Positions 30,001 through 36,008 of a DNA stretch of 64,000 bases are shown here, in pieces. The DNA is taken from assembly GCF_019219075.1 (NCBI RefSeq), contig NZ_JAHUWJ010000004.1, forward strand, positions 1 to 64,000, read 5' to 3'. How positions within the stretch are numbered: the first letter of the stretch is position 1; each line of letters starts with the position of its first letter. Below the pieces are notes generated by a model. That model was given only the letters and a program-made list of their open reading frames with translations, was not told where the DNA came from and ran no database searches. A program made the translations under genes and the position numbers. This DNA is from Chitinophaga sp. sic0106. Its GTDB lineage: Bacteria; Bacteroidota; Bacteroidia; Chitinophagales; Chitinophagaceae.

Positions 30001-30621
30001 AATAGGAAGTTGGATGGATACGGGGATATTGACATTTGCCGAATCACTTTTCAGTGTACCGGATACGTTCCAGTAAAATTGCTGCGATTCATTCTGGTAG
30101 GTGTTTACCAGCGTTAGCGCCGGACTGCCTACATACAGGCCGGTATAGCCTAGGAAGGTCCATTTATCACCCTGGCCTTTTAAGGTGAATGCGCTGGCGG
30201 CCGAATCAAATACAAAGGAAATACCACTGATACCTACCGGAGGGATGTAGTCTTCCGACGAGCCGCCAGGTACCACCCCTGATGAATAAAGGATTGCCAA
30301 TGGCAGGTCAATATCCACATAAGGGTTCATTGTCATCGACAGCTTATTTGCCTCATCCATAACAAAAACTGCTGTGATCTTTATCTGTTGGGTAAATAGT
30401 GTAGCCGTAGCCGTTACCTGCAAAGTGTTGTCATTGGGGTTGGAAAACTCCAGGCCGGATAAAGTGATGGCTGTTTGGTTCAGTAACAATGGAAACAGGC
30501 TGACAATACTGTCGTCTTTGATGCTGGCAGCGCTGAAATTGTTATTGGCAGTTATGTCTTGCTCCAGCTCCTGGATACGAGGAAGAACGGCGCTGATTAC
30601 CGGGGTGATGTCCTTTGTCAT
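20965..30621 (-). CDS. Giant 3218-residue beta-rich protein with LysM-like segments, function unknown
   Basis: I do not recognise a described family with certainty. No signal peptide or strong membrane helix is visible at the N-terminus (MTKDITPVISAVLPRIQEL). Residues 1-1050 hold recurring beta-rich units of about 130-170 residues, each opening with a W-containing strand, then a (L/I)LP-type segment and L.I....I.F (near 212, 342, 471, 607 and 720). Residues 1150-1400 are smooth amphipathic or hydrophobic beta segments (GGFYFGKLSS, GIGIRAGLGK). Two or three LysM-like segments lie around 1620-1760 (YQLKDGETVEMLSAKFQV, YSLPVTETHTLQSLAGKF). The rest is an uncharacterised mixed region. It is the last gene of a five-gene operon, 8 bp after the shorter HNH-type gene. 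It could be a very large scaffold or extracellular structure. Confidence 0.8.
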   Translation of the reverse strand: MTKDITPVISAVLPRIQELEQDITANNNFSAASIKDDSIVSLFPLLLNQTAITLSGLEFSNPNDNTLQVTATATLFTQQIKITAVFVMDEANKLSMTMNPYVDIDLPLAILYSSGVVPGGSSEDYIPPVGISGISFVFDSAASAFTLKGQGDKWTFLGYTGLYVGSPALTLVNTYQNESQQFYWNVSGTLKSDSANVNIPVSIQLPIGILGWRFSLGPASLVNGLGIIDALTGVDLTSILPQGFTDRLSEIEISSFSAGFNPKTNTLYETQLFVTTTADWVIIQDKLKLAEGITLVLNGQREAENKPLSYSGYLQGTAALNYGNPEEEVKASANIPIPIGEGEWTITLQNDTLPLGIGKLAILIPGMNSFLPPGVYDKLNDIILDYLTIRFKFDNGFSFTNISFAIYSNAAWQLPGLQQAIYLDKGFKMQLDVPFPVTTATMTGELSGIIQIAGGQVTIPIKLSKSPTDTDWSLLVTSEKIPIPSLSTLSGFMGLSVLESASPSGLMGIGNFAIYNLKLVWIFGAASKLQFFGLTVKSTPGTPAWNLVPGYFVLSDLFISFAIENKTVSDKDISGNIGTTVTWILNPETKSKLVLYMLASKTSSASPWKFNGSLTEDLILKDLLMALKTPQSVIDLLPSLTVTKFDLSIEPATGSFSIAMTIATVETWTILSIGSLNINMDNIGFSVQKYDTNLNLAASGNFTLVSAKKEATVTLTAQYSKSSWNFNGTYDNSTVGAITINEILEEYIPGIDGTSIPKLSITKILVAIEKGTTDTNTAYNTFQYIIAGELSAPDLRNLLIKAKMNIMCDSRNTTSPYDGTEISGDVTFGGLSFSAVGTYKGNKFSEYKYILTFKNIEAIAAVTPVNNTTVFTFTLKNTDPTKQLTLGDVIAAMIEAATGDVVVIPAPWDFILNIGINDFSLEYILNNDTQQKTVSLLWDTNINLGFVNIEQISLSYQPEENGQNGPVMFAITKGTFLGMPIDKVPPQDKPDWDLRDPAKAPAVPGFGDSEFKLEFLGIGNQVAIKSKATPATVVQAIDNMSKAFDLSNTDKLPVSLKFDKNYGVLFGVQFILVKYIRIAAVFYDPELYGLSIDVKDGQFKNLSFEVLYKKINDNVGVFQINLTLPDFVRQQQFGVVAVTLPSLTLSVYTNGDFVIDMGFPKNADFSRSFGLEFSIFTGAGGFYFGKLSSETATMLKSSKGQFNPVIIFGIGIRAGLGKSVDKGVLKAELSLTIQVILEGILAWFELNPTQDQLVPSGKNEVLYYKLSAQAALVGRIYGEIDFVIISASLDVVARIMAQLTLEAYRQTIITFSAEVFASITVRINLGLFKISISCSFRATISDAFTIGKNDPSAPWGTLPQADNSAYFTPLDAPVNFTIPEMIWSAALDYPTEQLNLLFIPQLSLKYDADATSRKQAVAASLLYVQHLTDSADSSNFTILSRAFLAWVFNAYFAGKGISGGKILEQEVTIDDLNAIAAYFNQPEIASGAIDAFKTTDLYDYFLAKAFKGVSITTQEASAANISQDTVVEVAYFPIIPMLAMQVNKGPALEFSDYNTCSPDYLQHIRDYFREMQVQFQHQQQEKLIRESQSLTMAEFLFTDYFVMMAKSAFQDIINSFKEMAITTRKNDSLQSVANRYHSYGVTPTSLAHDNRHQPLRAAAKIHIPGFSYQLKDGETVEMLSAKFQVSNSLQANEQGILYIPSFTYSLPVTETHTLQSLAGKFNSDTASLAAINITQESIFNEGTRLIHAFVATKKVQQILDELQQDASHQLSNLGGTVSRFFLSGLRIPKTVSSDERIGLYEGSGQQFNLVGNIEGQQVALLVTKGNPAWLKLGLSDQLTFTFNKAMSDAADQLLSATYVPAITLDDQGAVKRYKLQPRTFAISTTFKWQDPNLQEVKTTAGETFIRTFPAQLQQYLNSYDNIPYQLQVQSATTAFTQTVASNTPVMSWSSFVTVSIRRVPDAATPGSYVDKVYVVEGCSEADGQLLQQLITSSQVITSLDVLYADNTTKPNEGKQVNGLISIGIKNYKTFLLQTNFSTISNPGSSANATASGNPNLLGMEAMTFLTYLWECSIVRSGGYYLHYATSTGSGLPGFIFDEDGIGSIRILVTYHVPIDNASGGYLLPPYANSAVMQQPLTDTDTLLATITLSAQQQQNFNPVLQQIQATILPGTSMFKGSRTNPQTMLSATMAGSANQQISELFQLMEYSITAKPGVYKTSHYALPAGPLDTSDNPQVSITRLPTPKQDQVWNYSAVLPVYPFVDNGSNPSTDPYGANGKTADVYFNFLDVFGNTLTAEGDSGITQSVTPGYTDPVVGIDQWINVSRIYDISQDAVSGKPTLTITLHFDSSRYKNATDPVTLARQDLKRYQEIYWQLTQEGVTATIACTIGALETPGTPALQKLQTYVAEIITFLKGITPIVTDEPITAVLLYGIDTKQLNANLIFQLSVTMTISRTKFIDPQFVAETAISTATTTIPPDLYHGNTASQTALSKFAAALELALPVMKVAAGAGHKEDIDKEIWLARFATDTAAGISFSVNNTFSSFGIRPLSTSLISRPDDTHTRPVPVRTYTSGQYLGTAPAEGKAYSGVDIELLARTFIASMDNFLSAQNSTQAWQVAQSGTCNHFPAPFESLEKAKRSISHTVANTQLTNILQGVDLDRIGSAQNAMEQQMLVLMDNMYKTDAVVQTAVTVSQGFATSTASLYGQLVFADEVAPNHAYSFTPVKVSLTKGKQDLNSLFSVRQEAPGAGQDIDLTDQFKGGLNLQITGLEHNFGTPINGYIPSSWLTFAIPIVLEGKDNTPLIHADIPVPLKAYPTAPALVTQNATPTPPDDGDGADLESALLWDYKFSYNYIIARQDLIYLNILLNTADQSQRDGFTADPLDLFEALVQFNTCHEAMMDDIAKGDANSIVALQSFAWIVQQISNAWPLWFPTKAKAIAANTKILNFTISEAAEDKTGNLLITISAVDQAPGLITMPLIAIPGFNTIKRELVNNKQTYSFEEPTTSSPAPLLFSERKKFSEREIIIRGNNVLVDENGWAGVAVHRNEELAGQPANTDFRYITPYIRFASICYPNLLNDVAINMADYSDFSSGKLKLPVILQNFFTALFAADPERKVTLQLQAGYAYKLQNNTAAVQLGPTLPVVLTIPHPVTGNTIGTLTAPFAEAILHWFTQQSVVGVAGSGKLAFIITLFAANSGDMHHPVLTLEGVYLPTNIIDFS

Positions 30622-30629
30622 ACGATCAG

Positions 30630-31490
30630 TTATTGTGCGCGGAAAAGCGCATCGTGGTCGTTATTTAAACCATAGAATTCATGAGTGTTACCGGCAAATG
30701 CTGTTCGGAGTAGTTCAAGGTCATTGGTTTGCTGGTAAAATACCGTCATCCAAACCGACCAGTTACCGGCCCACCAGGCTGTTAATGCGATCTGATTGAC
30801 AAGAAGTTTCCTTAAAGCTGCAAAGTTTGGAATGGAGCCATCATTGGCCTGGTCCGCCTCCTTCAGGCGATTAATTGAATCCAGTGCGTCAAACCAGGTT
30901 TCCGTCCTTTTAAACATTCGGTTATCCAGCCTTTGCTGATGAACGGACAAGGGTACACGTAATTCACCTTTGGCCTCCTGGTAAAACTCAAGTTGCATGT
31001 TTAGCTGGAAATGGGTGATGGTGTTGAACGCCTTCTCATATAATACTTCGCCTGCATCTTTCGCCGCTACAACAAATACCAGTTCTTTCATCTCCTGAGA
31101 GATGATTTCACCTTCATTTTCTACTATATAATTTACTTTCCGCAGTTCATATTTCAGTGGACTATTAAACAGCGAAAAGCTCGGGTCTTTATCCGGCCAT
31201 AACATGGCTGCTGCACTAAGATCATTCAGTTCCGGTATGCGTATGTGGGTGCGGCAATCATTACAGATCAACAGCAGTTCGTCCCATTGACGGAAGGTTA
31301 CCTGCTCCGGCCATGCGGCGTGGAATTTCAGGTGTTCTACGTGGTAACCACTCAATGGCATTTCACAATAGGAGCAATAGTTGCCTAACGATTCAATTAG
31401 CGCGTGATGGACGGCATTGCTTTCCTTTTGGCCACCAATAGTGTCATCTGTGGAGATGTTTGCCGGAAGTGTTTTAATTATTGGTCTCAT
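30630..31490 (-). CDS. Degenerate HNH-type protein, paralogue of the upstream gene
   Basis: A 286-residue protein starting MRPIIKTLPAN. A zinc-finger-like core at about residues 36-80 keeps CSYC, VEH and CNDC but has CRTHIR where active HNH enzymes have CN..K, so nuclease activity is doubtful. The C-terminus (WFDALDSINRL ... QIALTAWWAGNWSVW) matches the same region of the 378-residue neighbour upstream (WFDTLSSMNDL ... QMALTFKYSGFLEIW), showing the two arose by duplication. The shared MRP(I/V)I beginning supports this start. It is fourth in the operon, with 15 bp on one side and 8 bp on the other. A structural, binding or inhibitory role is possible. Confidence 0.75.
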   Translation of the reverse strand: MRPIIKTLPANISTDDTIGGQKESNAVHHALIESLGNYCSYCEMPLSGYHVEHLKFHAAWPEQVTFRQWDELLLICNDCRTHIRIPELNDLSAAAMLWPDKDPSFSLFNSPLKYELRKVNYIVENEGEIISQEMKELVFVVAAKDAGEVLYEKAFNTITHFQLNMQLEFYQEAKGELRVPLSVHQQRLDNRMFKRTETWFDALDSINRLKEADQANDGSIPNFAALRKLLVNQIALTAWWAGNWSVWMTVFYQQTNDLELLRTAFAGNTHEFYGLNNDHDALFRAQ

Positions 31491-31505
31491 GATTCAAAAA
31501 TTAAA

Positions 31506-32642
31506 TTAATCAGTAGTGAGTAAGCGTGCAGCATCTATCCCGGTAGAATAAGTATTAGCTGTTGGGTCTATAACATACTGCCTGATCTCGAGGTAGGCAG
31601 ATTGTGGCCCGAGGTTACAGGGAGAAATCCTGTATATCAAACGGGACCAAATTTCCAGGAATCCTGAATATTTGAAGGTTAGCGCCATCTGTTTGATCAT
31701 TATCTTCCAGAGGGCAGGATTAGTGGCAAATGATTGAAGATCATTCATGGACGACAGCGTATCAAACCAGAGAATGGTACGGTTAGTTGCGCGTCTGTCG
31801 GAGCTACTGTCATCTTCATAGATATTTATCTGGGTCGCCTTTAAGAAGTTGGATTCCTGTTTAGCTAATTTATCATCACCAAACGATTCCGCTCTAACCT
31901 TGGCAACTACAGGTATTGGATCTGTAAAACCTTCCACTTGTGCTTTCACCACATTTTTTTTTACTGATACTACTTTGTTATTCAAATTTCTCGCATCGCT
32001 CATATCTATGTCATTCTCCGTTTTACTGTTTATCATATACCCCACAAGGCCGTCCCATGCATGGTCGGAAATAGGCCAGATGAAACTGTCAAGACCTCCG
32101 GCGAGTATCTGAGTCATGGTGGGTTTCTTTTTTTTAGAGATATAATCAAATGCCCAGTCGTAGGAGGTGTCGTAATCAGGTCTGGTGCCTTTATAGGAAT
32201 TGCACACCGGGCAGGCGAGGAAAAAATTTTCGTATTCAAGGATTTTACTCGGGAAGGCAGCTTTTGGGAGCCGGTGCTCCACCGCCAGTGCGGAATCTCC
32301 TACAAACATGCCACAATACGCACAGTAATTTCCGTAATTGTTGATTAGTGTCGACCTGGCTCTGCCATATTTAGCGTAGTCATTTTCCGAGAAATATTCT
32401 ATCAATGCTGGTACAAGTATCTGCCCTTCTGGAGCTAATCCTGACCATTTTTCCTTGATGTTATTATCTCCTGTCAATTCCTGCAACAGGTCTAGTACTT
32501 TCTGAGTATCAAAAAATGTTTTTTTCCGTTTCGGCATAATATTATAGTAAGCCAGGTTGTCTACGATTTCTCCTTTGATGGCCTGCATCTCATCTGGGAT
32601 CTCATACGTGGTTTGTGCCGTATTCATTATTACTGGTCTCAT
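31506..32642 (-). CDS. HNH endonuclease-like protein
   Basis: A 378-residue protein with a complete HNH/TIGR02646-like core at about residues 105-155: YCAYCG, AVEHRLPKAAFP, then FFLACPVCNSYKGTR. The two C..C pairs would hold zinc, and the His of EHR with the Asn and Lys of CNSYK supply the usual metal and catalytic positions. HNH enzymes of this type cut DNA in defence systems such as Septu (PtuB) and in retron-linked loci, but no PtuA-like ATPase or reverse transcriptase is seen here. The start MRPVIMNT matches the paralogue downstream. It is third in the operon, 3 bp after the 1109-residue gene and 15 bp before its paralogue. Substrate unknown. Confidence 0.78.
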   Translation of the reverse strand: MRPVIMNTAQTTYEIPDEMQAIKGEIVDNLAYYNIMPKRKKTFFDTQKVLDLLQELTGDNNIKEKWSGLAPEGQILVPALIEYFSENDYAKYGRARSTLINNYGNYCAYCGMFVGDSALAVEHRLPKAAFPSKILEYENFFLACPVCNSYKGTRPDYDTSYDWAFDYISKKKKPTMTQILAGGLDSFIWPISDHAWDGLVGYMINSKTENDIDMSDARNLNNKVVSVKKNVVKAQVEGFTDPIPVVAKVRAESFGDDKLAKQESNFLKATQINIYEDDSSSDRRATNRTILWFDTLSSMNDLQSFATNPALWKIMIKQMALTFKYSGFLEIWSRLIYRISPCNLGPQSAYLEIRQYVIDPTANTYSTGIDAARLLTTD

Positions 32643-32645
32643 AAC

Positions 32646-35600
32646 TTATAGATTTATATATGCACTATACCATCCCAAATTGCCAGGTTGGTCAGCATCT
32701 CCCACTAATACCAAATTTGTATTACCGGCAGGAGGAAGCTTAATACCAAAGAGACTTATGGAAAGGTTGATTAAATAGAAATTATAACTGATGTTGTCAT
32801 TGCCTTTCACCTGCGTTAACTGGAACGGGCCTGCAGACAGCTTCAGTACATTTTGAATACTAAAGGTATTTGCACTGCCCGATCCTGGCAGTTTTACAAA
32901 TATTTCTACATTGACTGCGGCGGCACCCGGGCTCCAGGATAATAGAAGCTGTGGCAGGAAGCCAGCAGCACTGGCCAATCCGCCGGGGCCACCCCAGTGC
33001 AGATCGAAGTTGATCGCATACCACTGCGATTGTATTCCTCCTGTTACAAAATCGACCGGTGGTACTACAGAGAGGTAACGTAATTTTTTAGGATTATTAT
33101 CGCCACTGCCGCGCAGGATCGCATTGGGACTCACCGGAAATGCTGCTGCAAAGCTTTTGGTACGATATGAACTCATCGACTGGTCAAAGGAGGTATTATC
33201 AGGGTTGAGCACAATTGCAAGGCCGGCGGTGGTATTGTTTTTTGTGTTCAGCGTGAAGCCGACATCCAGCGCGAGGTTACTGAAATATAGTCCTCTTTGC
33301 TTTATCAGTGGCTGATCTGCTTCGCCGCCATAAGAGAAGCAGTCAAATTTATCCAGTGGATTAAAGTTCAGGTAACCATAAAAGCTAAACCTTGCATTGA
33401 CTGTTTCAAAATCGGGTGAGTTAGGATTTACTACCGTAGCTGTAGTCTGGAACTGTGCTTTCACAAACTCAATGTAGTTGAGTACACCGCTGGTAAGGAA
33501 ATATTGATAAGTGAGATTTTTGTCTGTCAGAAAAGTATAGGTACGATGTCCGTCATGATTCTCATAATGTCCGTTGAAGATCATGGCGTAATTCGCCGGA
33601 GGATTTTCTTTATACTGCCCCGGCACATTTAAAGTGGCGGCATCTTCAAACCATTTGCGGGCAGTGAGTTGTAGCTTGCTGTTAAAGTTGGTGATAACAG
33701 TATTGGAAAAGATGACTTGTAGTATTAGTACCTTATATGCGTAGCTGATATCATCCGTTGTGTTTTGCGCAATCTCCAAGCGGAGGCCGGAAGCCAGCGC
33801 TGATGCAGTGTCGCCACCCTGGTTCTGCTGGTAGGTGGGGTCCATGTAACTAATCAGTCCAAAGAGGTTGCTCCTGTTTACATCCAGGGATTGACTACCC
33901 GTATTTTGATTGCCCTGTGCAACGAAATTCACCTGCACGCCAATATGGTGTGCATAGAATCTGGAGAGGTCCATGGCGCCCAACAGGCCACGCAGGTCTT
34001 TCGGGAAATTGCCAAGGTCTATATCGGTTTGTAGTGCCAGTATGCCATACCAGTTTGGATCTTGGATGATTTTTGCAAATTCGGCGAAATGATCGTTAGT
34101 AGCCGCCATCTCGATTGCATCCTGACAGTATTGGGATAACCAGGTAGAGATAGCAGTTTGTTGGTCGGTATCGTAGTTGAAATCTACACCTGCTGTCCAC
34201 TGGTTGGTTTGCTGAACCAGACTGGATATAGTGCCCTTCCTGAATTTTAGGATCAGGATATTTTTCAGGTCGGGGGCTGCATCCGGGTTTCTCGTAGGCA
34301 CGTTTACGTTAAACTGCCATCCTTCTATGGAGAGCTTATTGTCGAAAGTGCCTATATTTTTAGTGTCCGAAATAACCAGAAAGAGGTCTTCTGTTTGGAG
34401 TGCAGATCGTAATATGGCTGGCACGTCGGTAAACCTGAAATTGACAGGTAGTTCTGTGTTTTTTGCCAGTAGTACTTCTTGCCAGGTAAAACCATTGATG
34501 GTGGCTAACAGCCCTTGTGGTGTAGTAGTGGTAACTGTTTCCGCAACATCGCTTTTCTCTTTTGGTGGCGGCATTCTGTTCATCACTGCCTCCCGCGTAG
34601 TGGCTAGTAACCTGCTTTCGAAGGCAGGAATATATTGTTCAGGAAATGCATTGTCCGCTACAGTGATAATACCTGCGTAGGGTACCAGTGGGAAGCTCAG
34701 GGCATTGTCGCCAGTGGCAGGCAGCTCGGCAGCAGGAGCAGGCCAGGCCTCCAGTAGTCCGGTAGTAGCAGAAGGTTTGTACAAACTGGCTACCGCAGGT
34801 GCGGTAGAGTATATGGTGGGTGCGTTTGTTTGTGCAAGGATAAATGCGTAAGCGGCAGTATAAGTTGTGTCAAGCGTTGGACTCGACAACCCGGATGCTG
34901 CATTGGCTGCATTACCCGGGAAAAAGATGATCGCATCACCAGGAACAAACTGAATGCTTTCAGCACCAGATAACCCTGGAAGCAGATAGCAGCGGCCAGT
35001 GTCATTAGGTTTCGCTTGTAAAATAAAGGTTCCTTTTGGTGCCAGGTAATAGGCTATTGGTTGGACTGGGTCTGAATAGGTCTGGAATACAAGCTTTGCC
35101 GGGTCACCACCGGTGGTAACCGGTTGCAGGGTAATTGGCTGGCCATAGATGGTACGCCACCATGATTCCATAACGGCGTTGTTTTCCGGAACGATCTGGA
35201 ACCTGTCTGTTGTATCAGTGATTTTTTCCAGTCCGAATGATATGCCGGTGAAGTTCATATATGATCGGCTGGGGTCCAGTGGATGTAACGGATCCCAGTG
35301 AATGCCCATATGCCAGTAGGTTTCCGGGTTGTTGTTAAAGATCGGGTAGTACTGACTGCTTGGGAGGGATGTCTGCGGGTCGGGCATATTATAGCGGAAA
35401 CCCGCTGCCCATCCGGTATAGGAGTTGTTGGAGAAATCATTGATCATGGCTTCTCCAATAATGACGCCTGCCTGGTCGCCTATAACGTTGATGGATAAAC
35501 TTTTTGAAGGGGCTGCATCCTGGGCACCCGCTACTGCCGGATATCCGGCAGCAATACCTCCTTCCTCAGTGAATAATAATGGAGCACCCTGAAATATAGG

Positions 35601-35975
35601 TAGCTGGTAAGTGCCGAAGCCTAGATGGAGGTTGGTGTATACAATTACGTTATCATTTTCAACAGTAGCTTGCAGAATGGATTGAACAGTGGCGCTTGCC
35701 GGATTATTTAGCAGCCAGCAGGCACCGGTATGTAATGGTTGCTGGAGATCAGTGATGTCAGCGATGCTAGTTTGTAGTGTTTTGAGTGCCGTGGTATCGC
35801 TGGCGGCAATCGGTGTTAGCAGAAAGAAGTAGTAACCTTTATAGGTACTCCAGCTTTCTGATAAAGACATAGTTTCCGGAATATTATTTCCAGGGAGGTA
35901 AAAGCCCGCTGTTATATTCTCCGGAATGGGGGTAGGGAGAAACAAACCTGTTTTATCGAATGAAGCGTACGTCAT
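32646..35975 (-). CDS. 1109-residue beta-rich protein of unknown function
   Basis: Not recognised. Starts MTYASFDKTGLFLPTPIPE with no signal peptide, and no transmembrane helix stands out. The composition is rich in Thr, Asn, Ala and aromatic residues, with alternating beta strands throughout. Notable segments are ETYWHMGIHWDPLHPLDPS near 225-245 and YFSNLALDVGFTLNTKNNTTAGLAIVLNPD near 890-920. The C-terminal 150 residues again have strands of the form FSIQNVLKLSAGPFQLTQV. It lies second in the operon, 33 bp after the collagen-like gene and 3 bp before the intact HNH gene. In style it resembles the giant fifth protein, so the two may be parts of one assembly. Enzyme motifs were not found. Confidence 0.75.
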   Translation of the reverse strand: MTYASFDKTGLFLPTPIPENITAGFYLPGNNIPETMSLSESWSTYKGYYFFLLTPIAASDTTALKTLQTSIADITDLQQPLHTGACWLLNNPASATVQSILQATVENDNVIVYTNLHLGFGTYQLPIFQGAPLLFTEEGGIAAGYPAVAGAQDAAPSKSLSINVIGDQAGVIIGEAMINDFSNNSYTGWAAGFRYNMPDPQTSLPSSQYYPIFNNNPETYWHMGIHWDPLHPLDPSRSYMNFTGISFGLEKITDTTDRFQIVPENNAVMESWWRTIYGQPITLQPVTTGGDPAKLVFQTYSDPVQPIAYYLAPKGTFILQAKPNDTGRCYLLPGLSGAESIQFVPGDAIIFFPGNAANAASGLSSPTLDTTYTAAYAFILAQTNAPTIYSTAPAVASLYKPSATTGLLEAWPAPAAELPATGDNALSFPLVPYAGIITVADNAFPEQYIPAFESRLLATTREAVMNRMPPPKEKSDVAETVTTTTPQGLLATINGFTWQEVLLAKNTELPVNFRFTDVPAILRSALQTEDLFLVISDTKNIGTFDNKLSIEGWQFNVNVPTRNPDAAPDLKNILILKFRKGTISSLVQQTNQWTAGVDFNYDTDQQTAISTWLSQYCQDAIEMAATNDHFAEFAKIIQDPNWYGILALQTDIDLGNFPKDLRGLLGAMDLSRFYAHHIGVQVNFVAQGNQNTGSQSLDVNRSNLFGLISYMDPTYQQNQGGDTASALASGLRLEIAQNTTDDISYAYKVLILQVIFSNTVITNFNSKLQLTARKWFEDAATLNVPGQYKENPPANYAMIFNGHYENHDGHRTYTFLTDKNLTYQYFLTSGVLNYIEFVKAQFQTTATVVNPNSPDFETVNARFSFYGYLNFNPLDKFDCFSYGGEADQPLIKQRGLYFSNLALDVGFTLNTKNNTTAGLAIVLNPDNTSFDQSMSSYRTKSFAAAFPVSPNAILRGSGDNNPKKLRYLSVVPPVDFVTGGIQSQWYAINFDLHWGGPGGLASAAGFLPQLLLSWSPGAAAVNVEIFVKLPGSGSANTFSIQNVLKLSAGPFQLTQVKGNDNISYNFYLINLSISLFGIKLPPAGNTNLVLVGDADQPGNLGWYSAYINL

Positions 35976-36008
35976 TGGAAGGAAGGTTTTCAGAAATTAC
36001 GAGAACAT

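Noticed and set aside
30630..32642. Septu or retron defence locus based on the HNH proteins
   Set aside because: No PtuA-like ATPase, reverse transcriptase or ncRNA is nearby, and the C-terminal regions do not fit PtuB.
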